The notes below the pieces were generated by a model. The model made no database searches. It was not told the DNA's origin and worked only from the letters and a program-made list of their open reading frames with translations. Both the position numbers and the translations under genes were made by a program. A DNA stretch of 64,000 bases. Source: an uncultured Anaerolineae bacterium (lineage in GTDB: Bacteria > Chloroflexota > Anaerolineae > JACIWP01). The stretch is from positions 50,596-114,595 of the forward strand of contig CALIBQ010000007.1 in assembly GCA_938049385.1 (NCBI GenBank), read 5' to 3'. Shown here in pieces: positions 31,558 to 41,460 of this stretch; position 1 is the first letter of the stretch, and the number at the start of each line of letters is the position of its first letter.

Positions 31558-33771
31558 TTAATGGGCGCGGAAGAGCAGGGGAAGATGCTGGCGCGATGGC
31601 AAGCGGTCGCCAAAGTTGACCACGCTCACTTTCCCGGGTTCCACCGTCACCTCCACCTCATCGGGAGTGGTGGAGAGGAAGCCCAGCAGGTTGGTCTGCA
31701 CCACTCGGTACGTCCCGGGAAGCACGTCCACAAAGACGAACATGCCCCCCTCCCGGGTGGCGGTGCGGCGGAGCACCTGCCCAAAGAGGTTCTCCAGGCG
31801 CACTTCCACTGCCGGCAGGGTGGCCTCACCCTGGTCCCAGATGCCGTTGGCGTTGTGGTCCAGCCAGACAATGCCGGCGATGGAGCCGTACATGCTCGGA
31901 TCCACGGTCGCCGTAGGCGTCGGGGTAGGAGTAGCTGTTGGCGTGGAAGTTGCCGGCGGCGTGCCGGTCCCGGTAGGCGTGGGTGTCGGTGTGCGCGTGG
32001 CCGTCGGAGTGGGGGTCGGTGTGGGCGTCCAGGTCTCCGTCGGGGTCGGTGTCAGGGTAGGCGTCGGGGTTGGCGTAGGGATAATGTAGATGACGCGCAG
32101 GGCCGGCCGCTCTGCGATGTTTGTCCATTCCGAAGAGACCAGCGCGTACACGCCGGACTGCGTCCCGCCGCCGCGCAGGACTAGGCCGTAGTTGCTGGCC
32201 GGCTCTGCCACCCACTCCTGCACCAAATCGGTCAGGGACAGCACCACCGTCTGGCCGGTGCGGGTGATAACCTCCGTATCCACCGGCGCGGCGTCCCTGT
32301 CAAGGGTCGTATCGTTACAGCCGGCCAGCCCCCAGCTTTCGCCGGCGCGCGGCCTCTGCCAGGTCGCCTGCGAGGCCGACCACGGCCGGCGCACCCGATA
32401 GGCGCCGACCTCCATCTGCCGCTGGTCGGTAGTGCCGGACTGCACCACCTTCAACTGCAGGACAGCGGCCTTCACCACCGCTTCCGGCGGGATATCCGAG
32501 AGATCAAAGCGGAGCAGAGAGACGGCGATATTATCCGCCCGCACCCAGAGCTGTGCCGCGCCGCCAAAATTGGCGCTCGGACTCCACTGGCTGATGTAGG
32601 CATCCTCGGCGCCGGCATATCCCTCCACCCCCATACGGTACAGCCGATCCGTGGGCGGCGTCACACTGCCGGGCGAGAGCGTCAGGCGGTGCACCCCGCC
32701 GTCCATAGACACATAGAGCCAGCCGTTCACCGGAAAAATGGAATAGATGGAGTAAGCGCCGGTTGCGGGGACATAGTCCTCCACGGTGTAATTCACCGCA
32801 TCATTCAGGCCCATGCCGGCCAGATGAAAGCCGATCTGCACCGGCCGATGGTCAGCTACCATCGCCGTGATGACGCCGCTGTCCGGGGAATAGCCGGCCT
32901 CCACCAGGGTCCAATGGTCCTCGTTGTATATCTGCCGGATGTCCAGCCAGTAGTAAGAGCGCGATGAATCGGCACGGATCCCGATGCTCGTCGGGTTGGC
33001 ATTCAACTGCCAGGGCGAGAGAAAGCTCAGCGTCCAGGCCGAATCATAAGGGCCGTCGTCGCTGTGGCCGCCCTCGTAGGCGTGGAACACCACGTGCTCC
33101 GCCCCATCTGCGACCATAGCCTCGTACATGGAAATGGAATGGGTGACCGGCACCACCGTGTCCAGCGTCCCGTGTGTGAGAGCTGTCGGCACGTGGCGCA
33201 GGTTCTGCACCTGGCTGTAAGGGGAACGCCGCTGATACTCAAAAGGCACCTCGTTGGGCTTACCGCCCAGCTCTGCCTCCAACCATCCTTTGCGGAACGG
33301 CGTGGTCTCGTAGTACCACTGGCTCAGGTTGGTGATGGGACGATGGGCCGCCACCGCGGCGAAGATATGGGGATACTGGGCCGCCATGACCAGGGCTTTG
33401 TTGCCGCCCATGGAGACGCCGGCAAGATAGATGCGCGAGCTGTCCACGTTATAGTAATTCTTGACCCACTCCACCGCGTCGATGATGTCCTGGCGCACCG
33501 CCGGCGAGATGGTGTTCTGCCGCTGGTCCGGCACCAGCAGTAACCAGCCGCGCGCGTTGGCCTCCATGGCATAGCGCTTCCAGCCATCCGTCATCGTCTC
33601 GCCCAGGCCGTAGAGCGAGACCAACAGGGGCACCGGGATGGTGGGGTCATGACCTAAGGGCACCTGCAGGGTGGCCGTGCGCGGCTTCCCATCATAGGTG
33701 CTGGTGTAGGTGATGACGCGCACTTGCGGCACGGAGATGTCGCCGCCGACGACGATGTAGCCGGCATTCAC
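31558..33771 (-). CDS. 3' part of frameshifted secreted esterase with DNRLRE and SdrD modules
   Basis: This is the continuation of the gene starting at 34960, one base out of frame. It codes an alpha/beta-hydrolase of the PHB-depolymerase/feruloyl-esterase type: GVSMGGNKAL holds the nucleophile serine, DTVVP the likely acid and EGGHSDD the likely histidine. Then come a DNRLRE module (LLRFDLSDIPPEAVV, ASQATWQRPRAGE), a Pro/Thr linker (31908-32085), an SdrD_B-like module (GIVWLDHNANGIWDQGE) and a tail ending HLPLLFRAH. The in-frame ATG at 33819 precedes the shift and would give a nonsense N-terminus. Probable role: de-acylation of an extracellular glycan (inference). Confidence 0.8.
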   Translation of the reverse strand: MNAGYIVVGGDISVPQVRVITYTSTYDGKPRTATLQVPLGHDPTIPVPLLVSLYGLGETMTDGWKRYAMEANARGWLLLVPDQRQNTISPAVRQDIIDAVEWVKNYYNVDSSRIYLAGVSMGGNKALVMAAQYPHIFAAVAAHRPITNLSQWYYETTPFRKGWLEAELGGKPNEVPFEYQRRSPYSQVQNLRHVPTALTHGTLDTVVPVTHSISMYEAMVADGAEHVVFHAYEGGHSDDGPYDSAWTLSFLSPWQLNANPTSIGIRADSSRSYYWLDIRQIYNEDHWTLVEAGYSPDSGVITAMVADHRPVQIGFHLAGMGLNDAVNYTVEDYVPATGAYSIYSIFPVNGWLYVSMDGGVHRLTLSPGSVTPPTDRLYRMGVEGYAGAEDAYISQWSPSANFGGAAQLWVRADNIAVSLLRFDLSDIPPEAVVKAAVLQLKVVQSGTTDQRQMEVGAYRVRRPWSASQATWQRPRAGESWGLAGCNDTTLDRDAAPVDTEVITRTGQTVVLSLTDLVQEWVAEPASNYGLVLRGGGTQSGVYALVSSEWTNIAERPALRVIYIIPTPTPTPTLTPTPTETWTPTPTPTPTATRTPTPTPTGTGTPPATSTPTATPTPTPTATVDPSMYGSIAGIVWLDHNANGIWDQGEATLPAVEVRLENLFGQVLRRTATREGGMFVFVDVLPGTYRVVQTNLLGFLSTTPDEVEVTVEPGKVSVVNFGDRLPSRQHLPLLFRAH
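31908..32085 (-). repeat. Pro/Thr-rich linker coding repeat
   Basis: Low-complexity DNA coding TPTPTLTPTPTETWTP-type linker between the DNRLRE and SdrD-like modules of the esterase. Confidence 0.7.
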
Positions 33772-34960
33772 CCCCCCAATTATCCCAGTACACCGCATCG
33801 TTGGTGATGCTGATGACATTGTATCCCTTCACCAGATAGGCCGGGTCAAAGTCCCAGGAATAGTAATAGCCGGTGCCGGCGACACAGACGCTCCCCCGGC
33901 TGTCGCGCGCCGAGCGTCCCACCTTATAGCCGTTGACATAGATGCTGTGCTCGCCGTCCGCGTTGGCCTGCTGTAACCACAGGCGGGCGGTGGTAGGCTG
34001 ACCCTCCCAGAAGACAAAGACGTATCCATGGTCGGTATAGCCGGGTTTGTTCTTGTAATCCGGCCCAACCGCCATACATGGGGTATTGCTCAGATACGTG
34101 GAAGTCACATACACCCGCGGGGTGGGTGTGGCAGTCGGGCTGGCCGTGCGCGTGGCCGTCGGGGTAAAGGTCGGCACCGGCCCCGTCAGGACGTAGGTTA
34201 CCGTCAGTTTCGGCCGCGAGCTGAGGGTCACAAACTCGGAGGAAGCTTGATTGACCAGTGTCGCTACCGGCCCCTGTGCCACCAGCAGGATGCCGTGGTT
34301 GGTGTCGGGGGCGGCCACCCAGCCGGCCACCGCCGAGGTCAGGTCCAAGCGGTATGCCCCGCTCTGCGAAACCGTCGCGGTGCCGGCCGGCGTCGGCGAG
34401 CGGTCTATCGTCGTATCCGCACACCCGGGCGCGCCCCAGGGCTTGCCGGCGGCCGCGTTCCGCCAGGTTACCTCTTGCACGTTCCAGGTCGTGCTGATGG
34501 GATACGCGGACACGGTCAGCGGAGAAAACGTCCCCGACGGATAGTAAATCATCAGCTCCAGCGCGGCGCTGATGATAGTTGCCTGGCTGGGGATGAGCGA
34601 CAGGTCGAAACGGAGCAGACCCTTCATGCGCCCATCCGAATAGATGCGGATCCAGGTATCGCCGGCGAAATTGGCGTCCGGGTCGGTGCTGGCGATGAAG
34701 GTATCCTCCACGCCGGCATAACCGTCCAGCCCCTGCTGGAAGACCACCGTGGTGGTGAGGGGAGCGTCCTGTGCCGGCCAGATCAGTACCGAGCGCGGCG
34801 CGACGGCGGACGACGCCTGGCTGGCAAAGAGCAGACTGCCAGCGACCAGGGTTGCCAGCACCGCCAGCACGAAGCCGGCTGCCGCCAGGCCGGCCAGCCG
34901 GTGAGTCCATGACGATGGCACTGCTTTTGTTGGAACGCCCTTATCCATTGGGATCCCCAT
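33692..34960 (-). CDS. 5' part of frameshifted secreted esterase: DNRLRE module
   Basis: Codes a signal peptide (hydrophobic AGLAAAGFVLAVLATLVAG, residues ~28-46), a DNRLRE module (about 70-270; LLRFDLSLIPSQ, NVQEVTWRNAAAGKPWG), a short Pro/Thr linker and a beta-rich domain (HSIYVNGYKVG, about 340-390). The frame fails after NDAVYWDNWGG in a run of seven G (sense strand) at 33771-33777; with six G the protein continues as VNAGYIVVGGD into the esterase. The joined product would be 1133 aa. Start ATG at 34960 with GAGGAAGG upstream; an alternative ATG lies 12 bases in. Confidence 0.8.
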   Translation of the reverse strand: MGIPMDKGVPTKAVPSSWTHRLAGLAAAGFVLAVLATLVAGSLLFASQASSAVAPRSVLIWPAQDAPLTTTVVFQQGLDGYAGVEDTFIASTDPDANFAGDTWIRIYSDGRMKGLLRFDLSLIPSQATIISAALELMIYYPSGTFSPLTVSAYPISTTWNVQEVTWRNAAAGKPWGAPGCADTTIDRSPTPAGTATVSQSGAYRLDLTSAVAGWVAAPDTNHGILLVAQGPVATLVNQASSEFVTLSSRPKLTVTYVLTGPVPTFTPTATRTASPTATPTPRVYVTSTYLSNTPCMAVGPDYKNKPGYTDHGYVFVFWEGQPTTARLWLQQANADGEHSIYVNGYKVGRSARDSRGSVCVAGTGYYYSWDFDPAYLVKGYNVISITNDAVYWDNWGGECRLHRRRRRHLRAASARHHLHQHL

Positions 34961-35017
34961 CAGCCTTCCTCAATTCTTTATCATTTCTTTTTACAACGTT
35001 TTGCACCATCTGTCCAA
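34961..35017 (-). promoter_or_regulatory. AT-rich leader before the secreted esterase
   Basis: A 57-bp, distinctly AT-rich gap containing GTTGTAAAAAGAAATGATAAAG and the ribosome site GAGGAAGG. It could hold a promoter, but I see no clear -35/-10 pair at proper spacing, so this is a weak call. Confidence 0.3.
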
Positions 35018-36514
35018 TCAACCGCCGGCTTCCAGGACCAGCAGGGTGATCTCCGGCGGACATAGGAAGCGTACCGGCAGGCCGCGCGTGCCGATGCCGC
35101 GCGTCACGTAGAGCCAGGCAGTGCCCCAGCGGAACAGGCCGCTGGCATAGCGCGGCCCCAACTCCGTGCCGGTCACCACCGCGCCCAGCAGGGGCAGACG
35201 CACCTGACCGCCGTGGGTGTGGCCGGCCAGCACCACGTCCACCCCCAGAGCCTCGGCCTCGCGCACCTGGTCAGGGGAATGCGCCAGCAGGAGGCAGACA
35301 TCCTCCGCCGGCACCTCTGCCACCGCCTGTGCCACACCGCCGGCGTTCATGCCGTAGGCCAGCCAGCCCGCCGGCCGGCGCCCCCGCTCCCAGCCCTCGA
35401 AATCCTCGTCCAGCAGGGGCGCCCCGCCGTGGATGGGCCGCACCTGAAAATCATCGAAGGCCTTATGTCCATCGTCCAGCCCCCAGGCCCCGATGGTGCC
35501 GGCGCGCAGGCGCTCCGGCCGCTCGTCCAGACAATCCACCTGCCATCCCGCCGGCTCCGGCGCGTCCTCCGGCCAGACCCGCGCCAGGATATGGGTGGCT
35601 CCCGACAGGTTCTCCACGCGAATCCGGAAGCGGTACCAGCGGCCGGGTTCGGGCACGACGCCGGTATCGGTATCGCCGGCGGTGATGCGGGCACCGTGCG
35701 GCGCGATCTGCAGTGTCGGCGCTTTCTCATAGCTCCGCAGGCGGTAATAGCGGTCATATCCTTCTGGGAAGCGGGAGTAAAAGGTCACCCCGATGCCGCC
35801 CTTTTCATAGTCGCGCCGCAGGCGGCCGGTGAACTCGTAATCCGCCCACGAGAGGGCCGGCTCCGCCCAGTAATGGGCCGTGCTGTTGCCCTGCGAGGCA
35901 CCGGTCGCCAGCCACTGCCCCTGCCCATCCCCCTGCACGGTGAAATCGCGCACGAAGCGGCCCTGAAAGCTGTTGTAATCCGCGCCGGCGATCCACAGGC
36001 GGGCACCATCAACTTGCACCACCTCTGCGCGGTTGGTCAGGAGATGCACGCTGGCGCCGTATACCGCATCAGTGAACAGGTTGTTAAAGTCGCCGTAGCG
36101 GCTGATATCCGCGTTGCCCCGGCTGGCCCAGATACCCAGCGGGGGATCGCCCAGGCTCAACAGCCATTCCCGCACCTGCTCCGTCCAGCGCTTCTGCGCA
36201 TCATAGAGCACGGTGTGCTGGATGAAATCGCCGGTAATGACGATCATATCCGGCGAGAGCTGGCGCACTACTGCGGCGGTTTGGGCTTCCCGCCGGCCGA
36301 TGCCAGTCATATGCATATCGGACAACTGTACGATGCGCAGGCCTTCCAGCGCGGGCGGTAGGCCGGCGATCGGCACCCGCACCTCCTCCACTACCAGGCG
36401 GTACGGCTCCACCCAGACCGCCTGGAACGCCAGGAGAGCCAGCAGTGCCCAGGCCAGCAGGATCAGCAGGCCGAGGAGCACACGCCGGCGCAGTGCCCTC
36501 TGCCTAGCCGTCAT
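35018..36514 (-). CDS. Membrane-anchored metallophosphoesterase with inserted beta-sandwich domain
   Basis: 498 aa. An N-terminal membrane helix (about 11-32) is followed by a YkuE/YaeI-like phosphoesterase core: D66 and H68 in SDMHMTG, GD at 95-96, GN at 133-134, H412 in LLAHSPD and GHTHGG at 431-436. Between residues ~185 and ~400, where the family normally has a short link, lies a ~215-residue beta-rich domain ([35 protein letters not shown]) that looks like a LamG/family-16-type carbohydrate-binding sandwich. The usual GNH(D/E) motif reads GNAD, so one metal ligand is missing. Start at the ATG at 36514 (4-bp overlap). It may cleave a sugar-lipid pyrophosphate or phosphodiester outside the cell (inference). 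Confidence 0.8.
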   Translation of the reverse strand: MTARQRALRRRVLLGLLILLAWALLALLAFQAVWVEPYRLVVEEVRVPIAGLPPALEGLRIVQLSDMHMTGIGRREAQTAAVVRQLSPDMIVITGDFIQHTVLYDAQKRWTEQVREWLLSLGDPPLGIWASRGNADISRYGDFNNLFTDAVYGASVHLLTNRAEVVQVDGARLWIAGADYNSFQGRFVRDFTVQGDGQGQWLATGASQGNSTAHYWAEPALSWADYEFTGRLRRDYEKGGIGVTFYSRFPEGYDRYYRLRSYEKAPTLQIAPHGARITAGDTDTGVVPEPGRWYRFRIRVENLSGATHILARVWPEDAPEPAGWQVDCLDERPERLRAGTIGAWGLDDGHKAFDDFQVRPIHGGAPLLDEDFEGWERGRRPAGWLAYGMNAGGVAQAVAEVPAEDVCLLLAHSPDQVREAEALGVDVVLAGHTHGGQVRLPLLGAVVTGTELGPRYASGLFRWGTAWLYVTRGIGTRGLPVRFLCPPEITLLVLEAGG

Positions 36515-38202
36515 GTTCCGCTCCCCTCGCCGCACGGCCAGCGGTATATGCTCAGCAACTGCGCCCCAGCCCGCTCCAGAACGTAAGCTGGCGCCCCTTC
36601 CGACAAGCATTTCTGCGCCAGGGAGCTGGCCGGCACCCTTGCCCAGTGATGGAGTACCATGATGTAGCCCTCGCCAGCGCGGTCTCTGACATCCTCCAGC
36701 TCACCCGTGATGAGCAGTTCCAGGTCCTCCCGCAGGCCAAAGCGCGCCAGGTGGCCGGCCACCGGCACCGCCACCCAGCCCCCCAGGCCGGCATGCTCGT
36801 TCAGCCAGGCCACGCCGTCCTTGTACGACTGCCCCCAGTAATCCAACGGATAGGAATGCGCCGCGCCGCGCACGCCGCCGGCCAGCGCGTTGAAAAAGGC
36901 TCCCTCGTAGGGATGCAGGCGTGCCAGGCTCACGACCTGTGGGGCCATCAGGGCCAGAAGGCTGAGCAGCGCAACAGCACTTCTCCAGGCCGCCGGCCGC
37001 CCCACCAGCCGGCACGCCAGCCATTCCCAGCACCAGCCGGCGCCCAGGCCGGCCAGCAGGCACCAGGCCGGCAGAAGCTCCATCACCTGGCGCAGGCCAT
37101 CGTACACCACCATGCCCGGCAGGCTGACCCGTCCCAGCGTCACGATGAACCATATCAGCCACAGAGGGGCCGCGCTGTCGGCCCGTCGGAGTGCATCCCG
37201 GCCGGCCCGCACCAGCCCTAACAGGCCCAGCACCAGCACCGGCAGAGGCGTGGTCAAAATCAGATAGGCCACCGCATAATACCTGGGCAGGGCCGCGCCG
37301 GAGCCGTACAGCCGGCCGGCGAAAAAGACCGGCACGCGCTGGCCGGCCGTGGAAAAGTACACCAGCATGCTCAGCAACCGCCGCACAGGGTCGGCCCACA
37401 GGTACGGCCAGACCGCCAGCAGAACAACGCCTGCCGCGAAGGCCGCCGCCAGCAGTGCCGCCGGCACCTTCCACCAGCTCACAGTCGTTCCCTTCCAGCC
37501 TTTGCGCCAGAGCCAAGGAACATACAGCCATACCAGCCACAACAGCAGGATGGGAACGAGAAACAGGGCGTTGGCCTTGGTCGCCAGACCCAAGCCGCCC
37601 AACACGCCGGCCAGCAGTGCCCACCGCTGTTCCACCTGGCCAGCCTGCCCGAAAGCCCGCCAGCCGGCCCACAGCGCCGCTGTGAACAGCGCCGCCATAG
37701 GCACATCCTTGATGTTGTTGTGTGCATGGGCCCAGTACAGCGGGAACGCCGCCAGCAGAAGCGCCGCCGGCAGGGCCTCGCTCAGCCGGCGCCGGCGCTC
37801 CCAGGCAAAACGGAACGTGACCCATACTCCCAGCGCGCCGAACAGCGGAATGGCCGCATGATGGGCGGCGATGGGATCAAGCCAGCCCAAGATATCGTGC
37901 AGGAGCCAGGCCACCACCGCCGAGACGGTGTTGGCGAAGGGCGGATAGCGTTCCTGCCAGCCAATGGTATAGACGTAAAAATAGGGTTTCTGGTCCGCCC
38001 CCGCCCACTGATTTTTCAGCCCTTCGAAGTCCAGCCAGCGGGCGTCCCAGGTGCGCCAGAACTGCCAGTACAGGTCGCCGGCCAGGAAATTCTCCGGCGC
38101 ATCCCAGGTGATGCCGTAATGGCCGACGGTGAGCCAGCCGGCCAGCAGGAAGACGGCGGTCAGCAGTAGCCCCAACCAGCCGGCGGCTTTCTCCCCCCTC
38201 AC
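36511..38202 (-). CDS. GT-C integral membrane glycosyltransferase-like protein, GTG start
   Basis: 563 aa, about 12 membrane helices. After the first helix comes the loop [22 protein letters not shown], with acidic residues at the GT-C catalytic position, and later [20 protein letters not shown] at 38202 overlaps the upstream TGA (GTGA, 4 bp), fitting the coupling pattern of the locus better than the ATG at 38271 inside the neighbour. Donor probably a polyprenyl-phosphate sugar; acceptor unknown. Confidence 0.7.
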   Translation of the reverse strand: MRGEKAAGWLGLLLTAVFLLAGWLTVGHYGITWDAPENFLAGDLYWQFWRTWDARWLDFEGLKNQWAGADQKPYFYVYTIGWQERYPPFANTVSAVVAWLLHDILGWLDPIAAHHAAIPLFGALGVWVTFRFAWERRRRLSEALPAALLLAAFPLYWAHAHNNIKDVPMAALFTAALWAGWRAFGQAGQVEQRWALLAGVLGGLGLATKANALFLVPILLLWLVWLYVPWLWRKGWKGTTVSWWKVPAALLAAAFAAGVVLLAVWPYLWADPVRRLLSMLVYFSTAGQRVPVFFAGRLYGSGAALPRYYAVAYLILTTPLPVLVLGLLGLVRAGRDALRRADSAAPLWLIWFIVTLGRVSLPGMVVYDGLRQVMELLPAWCLLAGLGAGWCWEWLACRLVGRPAAWRSAVALLSLLALMAPQVVSLARLHPYEGAFFNALAGGVRGAAHSYPLDYWGQSYKDGVAWLNEHAGLGGWVAVPVAGHLARFGLREDLELLITGELEDVRDRAGEGYIMVLHHWARVPASSLAQKCLSEGAPAYVLERAGAQLLSIYRWPCGEGSGT

Positions 38203-40748
38203 CGCACCGCCTCCACCAGGCTGACCGCCAGCCGGCGGTCCGGCCAGGGCGCGCCCAGATATTCCCAACAACCCTCACCGCACGCCCGTTCCACCGCCGT
38301 GCCCAGCAGGGCGCCCCGCACCCCGATGAGCAGATAGGCCTGGCCCACATCCTTCACCATACGCCCCGAACCGCCGTAATGCGCCAGGGCGCGGATCAGG
38401 TCCAGCGAAACACCGGCGCCGGCGCGGCCGGCGGCCGCGATGACCGTGCCATCCGGCAGGGCCATCAGCCATTCCGCCAAGGCATAGCGCTCCGCCGGCA
38501 CTGCCAGGTCCGCCACCTTCCATACGGGGGCCGTAGGCTTGTCAGGCAGTAGTGCCAGCACCTCCAGGCAGGAGCGGCACTCTTCCGCCACCAGATACTG
38601 CTTCCCCTCTACGTAGATAGCGGCATAATCGCCGGCCTCCGCGCCGGCCGCGACGACCGCCAGGTCGGCCGGCGCCTCTACCCCCGTGTCGCCGATCCAG
38701 CGGGAATGCGCCTCCGCCCTGCCGCCGGCGCACCGCCAGCCCAGTATGTGTAGGCCCGGCTCCGCACGGCGCGGCAGAGGGATACTGTAAAGGGTGTCTG
38801 CGCCGCCGAAGAAGTGCCATTCGCCCAACGACTGCCCGTTCCATGTGAGCCGACAGCGAACGCTGTCCGCGGCAGACTGCACGCCGAGCATCACGGAGCG
38901 GGCCCTATCCCAGGCCGGCACCAGCAGATACGACGCATCACCGATGCTCCATGTCACCGGCCGGCCCGCCGTCCGGTCATCGAAAGGAGACCAGCCGCCC
39001 AGCAGGAAGGGGCGCGCCGCCCGGGAGCCCAGCGTCAGGCGCGAGAAGTCCTGGTCAGGCGGGGCCAGGCGGTACACCCAGGCCGGCCCGAAGACGCCGG
39101 CCCATGTCAGCCCTTCCAGCTCTTTGTAAAAGGCCGGCGTGAAGCGCGCCAACTGCTCCGGGGATAACTGGTCGCGGTGCACGATGACGTAATCCACCCC
39201 CAGCCGGCGCAGGACATCCACCGTCTCCTGGCTTGGGAACTCCTGGAGCAGTTCGCTCAGCGCCAGGTAGCCCGGGGGGAATATCCCGCTGTAGCCGTTG
39301 ACCAGCCGGCGCCAGTGCCGGGTGGCATACCCCATATAGGCGATATCATGGGAAAAAGCCGGATACACGTCAATGGGAAGCTCCACGACGGCCGTGTCCG
39401 CCGGCTGTCCCGCCAGCCAGCGGTACACCTCCGGCGTCGGAGATGCGGCGGGTGTCCGGGAAAGCGGCAGGGGGGCGCTCCAGTATTCGAGGAGGATGAG
39501 GAAGGCGGCCGCGCCGCCGGCAAGCCGGCGCCAGCGCGTCCGGCCATCGCTCGCCAGAGAGCGCATGCCAACCGCCGCCAGCCCCGCCAGGCCCAGCATG
39601 ACCAGCACAGCAAAGCGTGCCGGCACCCGCACCGCCTGGAAACCCGGCAGATAGCGCCACAGCAGGATGTACGGCCCGCGCACCAAGGCCTTGCCGGCCG
39701 CATGAATGGTGGGGCCAAGGGACAGGACGCCGGCAGTCAAGGCCAGCACCAGCAGGGTCCAGCACCAGACCCGCACATCGCGCCGCCGTGCCCGCAGGCC
39801 GGCCCACAGGCCGGCGCCGGCCAGCAGGAGCGCCAGCAGACCCGGCCATAAGGCCCCTTCCGGCTCCTTGCGCCAGGGCGCTGTCAGCGCGCCGTACAGC
39901 CGGTTGACCGCCGGCGCGGCCAGGTAATTCCGCACATCGGGCGAGAGCTGGGTCACATAGCTCAGGGAGCGGCCGGCGTCCAGCAGTTCGGCAGTACGGG
40001 CATAGGGCAGATAGACCGGCACCAGCAGGGCGCCGGCCAGCACAGCGGTCAGCGCCAGCACACCCAGCCGGCGCGCCGTGTCCCGCCACCGCCCCCGCCA
40101 GTGCCCGACGAGCATCACTACCGCAGTGATAATCAGACCGATGGCCAGAAACAGGGTATAGTAAACGCTGGACAGCCCCTGCAGGACGATGAACAGCCCC
40201 AGCAGGAACAGGTCCCGCCGGCGCCCCTGCCGCACGGCCCGCTCCAAGAACAGGAAGGCGAAGGGCATCCACTGCGCGCTCAAGTTCTGGAAATGGTGGA
40301 GCTGGCCCATCTTATAGGGGCAAAAGGCAAAGATCAGGCCGGCGGCCAGGCCGGCCAGCCGGCTACCGCCCAGCCGGCGGCCCAGCAGATAGGCGCCGTA
40401 GCCCGACAGGGCGAACGACAGCAGGGTCAGCAGATTGTGAACAGCAGTGGGGTTATTCCATAACAACTGGATCGGAAGCCCCACAGCGGCGCTGGCCAGC
40501 AAATGCTCGGAATAGGCCAGGGCATATGGATACGGGTAGAAGATGTTGCCCTGGAACAGGTGCGCCGGCTCTGTCAGCAGGGCGTGGGCATCCCAGGCCA
40601 ATATCCAGCTATTGAGCTGAGGGTCTTCCGCCGGCTGGACGACGGCGCGCTCCAGCTCCCGTGCCAGCGGCCAGGTCATGACCACGGCCAGGGCCGCGAA
40701 TAATCCCAGGACCGCTAGTTCGCGGAGAGCTATCCGCCGACTTATCAT
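38199..40748 (-). CDS. Large GT-C/YfhO-like integral membrane protein
   Basis: 849 aa: about 12 membrane helices in the first ~430 residues, then a large extracytoplasmic C-terminal region. Early loop: AEDPQLNSWILAWDAHALL, then NIFYPYPYALAYSEHLL, as in YfhO-like glycosyltransferases. The soluble part has HDIAYMGYATRHWRR and VDYVIVHRDQL motifs common to this group, plus beta-rich ends that may bind glycan. The start is the ATG at 40748; the upstream open frame is a shadow of the acetyltransferase gene. Confidence 0.75.
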   Translation of the reverse strand: MISRRIALRELAVLGLFAALAVVMTWPLARELERAVVQPAEDPQLNSWILAWDAHALLTEPAHLFQGNIFYPYPYALAYSEHLLASAAVGLPIQLLWNNPTAVHNLLTLLSFALSGYGAYLLGRRLGGSRLAGLAAGLIFAFCPYKMGQLHHFQNLSAQWMPFAFLFLERAVRQGRRRDLFLLGLFIVLQGLSSVYYTLFLAIGLIITAVVMLVGHWRGRWRDTARRLGVLALTAVLAGALLVPVYLPYARTAELLDAGRSLSYVTQLSPDVRNYLAAPAVNRLYGALTAPWRKEPEGALWPGLLALLLAGAGLWAGLRARRRDVRVWCWTLLVLALTAGVLSLGPTIHAAGKALVRGPYILLWRYLPGFQAVRVPARFAVLVMLGLAGLAAVGMRSLASDGRTRWRRLAGGAAAFLILLEYWSAPLPLSRTPAASPTPEVYRWLAGQPADTAVVELPIDVYPAFSHDIAYMGYATRHWRRLVNGYSGIFPPGYLALSELLQEFPSQETVDVLRRLGVDYVIVHRDQLSPEQLARFTPAFYKELEGLTWAGVFGPAWVYRLAPPDQDFSRLTLGSRAARPFLLGGWSPFDDRTAGRPVTWSIGDASYLLVPAWDRARSVMLGVQSAADSVRCRLTWNGQSLGEWHFFGGADTLYSIPLPRRAEPGLHILGWRCAGGRAEAHSRWIGDTGVEAPADLAVVAAGAEAGDYAAIYVEGKQYLVAEECRSCLEVLALLPDKPTAPVWKVADLAVPAERYALAEWLMALPDGTVIAAAGRAGAGVSLDLIRALAHYGGSGRMVKDVGQAYLLIGVRGALLGTAVERACGEGCWEYLGAPWPDRRLAVSLVEAVR

Positions 40749-40749
40749 G

Positions 40750-41436
40750 CTACGATCCCTCCTGCTTTTGGCCGCGCATGCCGATGAGGCGCGCCGGCAC
40801 CCCAACGGCAATGCCCAGCGGCGGCACGTCGCGCGTGACCACCGCGCCGGCACCGATCACCGCGCCGTCCCCGATGGTCACGCCGTCCAGCACCTTGACC
40901 CCTAACCCCAGCCACACATCATCTCCGATAACGATATCCCCGCGGCTGGTGATGGGCTGTTCCCGCATGGAGCGGTCCGGGTCCTCGAAGCCGTGCTCAT
41001 AGGGGCTGAACCCACAGCCGGGTGCAATCTGCACATGGGCACCGATGCGCGTATCACGGAGGAAGCCCTTGATATTGCAGTTCGATTGGATATGCGTATC
41101 GTGTCCGATGTACACGCTCCCGCCGGCACCGATCTCAATAATGGTGCCGCGGTAAATATGCACCCGATCCCCCAGCACCACCTTCCCGCCGTCAGCATGG
41201 CTGAAGATGGTCACGTAATCGTCAATGAAGCAGTTGGCCCCAATTTCCAGTCGCCGGCAGGCCACCTGCGCCTTCGGCGAGATATAGGGCTTGCGCGTGA
41301 CCTGCGCCAGGATGCGGCGGTCCTTGTACGGGCCGGTCAGCCAGCCGGCCAGCACCAGGCAGGGCCGGCCCAACAGCGGCCAGTCCGACACACTCATTAG
41401 GATTTTCAGCATGAAGCGCAGGAAGCGGCGTGCCAT
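40750..41436 (-). CDS. Hexapeptide-repeat O-acetyltransferase
   Basis: 228 aa, left-handed beta-helix: many isoleucine-led hexapeptides ([36 protein letters not shown]) and the C-terminal cap of the WcaF/maltose-acetyltransferase group. It would transfer acetyl from acetyl-CoA to a sugar hydroxyl of the glycan precursor. An N-terminal hydrophobic stretch (about 6-33) may hold it at the membrane. One base separates it from the GT-C start downstream. Confidence 0.85.
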   Translation of the reverse strand: MARRFLRFMLKILMSVSDWPLLGRPCLVLAGWLTGPYKDRRILAQVTRKPYISPKAQVACRRLEIGANCFIDDYVTIFSHADGGKVVLGDRVHIYRGTIIEIGAGGSVYIGHDTHIQSNCNIKGFLRDTRIGAHVQIAPGCGFSPYEHGFEDPDRSMREQPITSRGDIVIGDDVWLGLGVKVLDGVTIGDGAVIGAGAVVTRDVPPLGIAVGVPARLIGMRGQKQEGS

Positions 41437-41460
41437 GGGTGCTCCTCGACGAACAGGATG

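Noticed and set aside
31900..32090. Tandem repeat or satellite in the esterase gene
   Set aside because: It is an in-frame Pro/Thr linker of degenerate codons joining two folded modules, not a separate repeat element.
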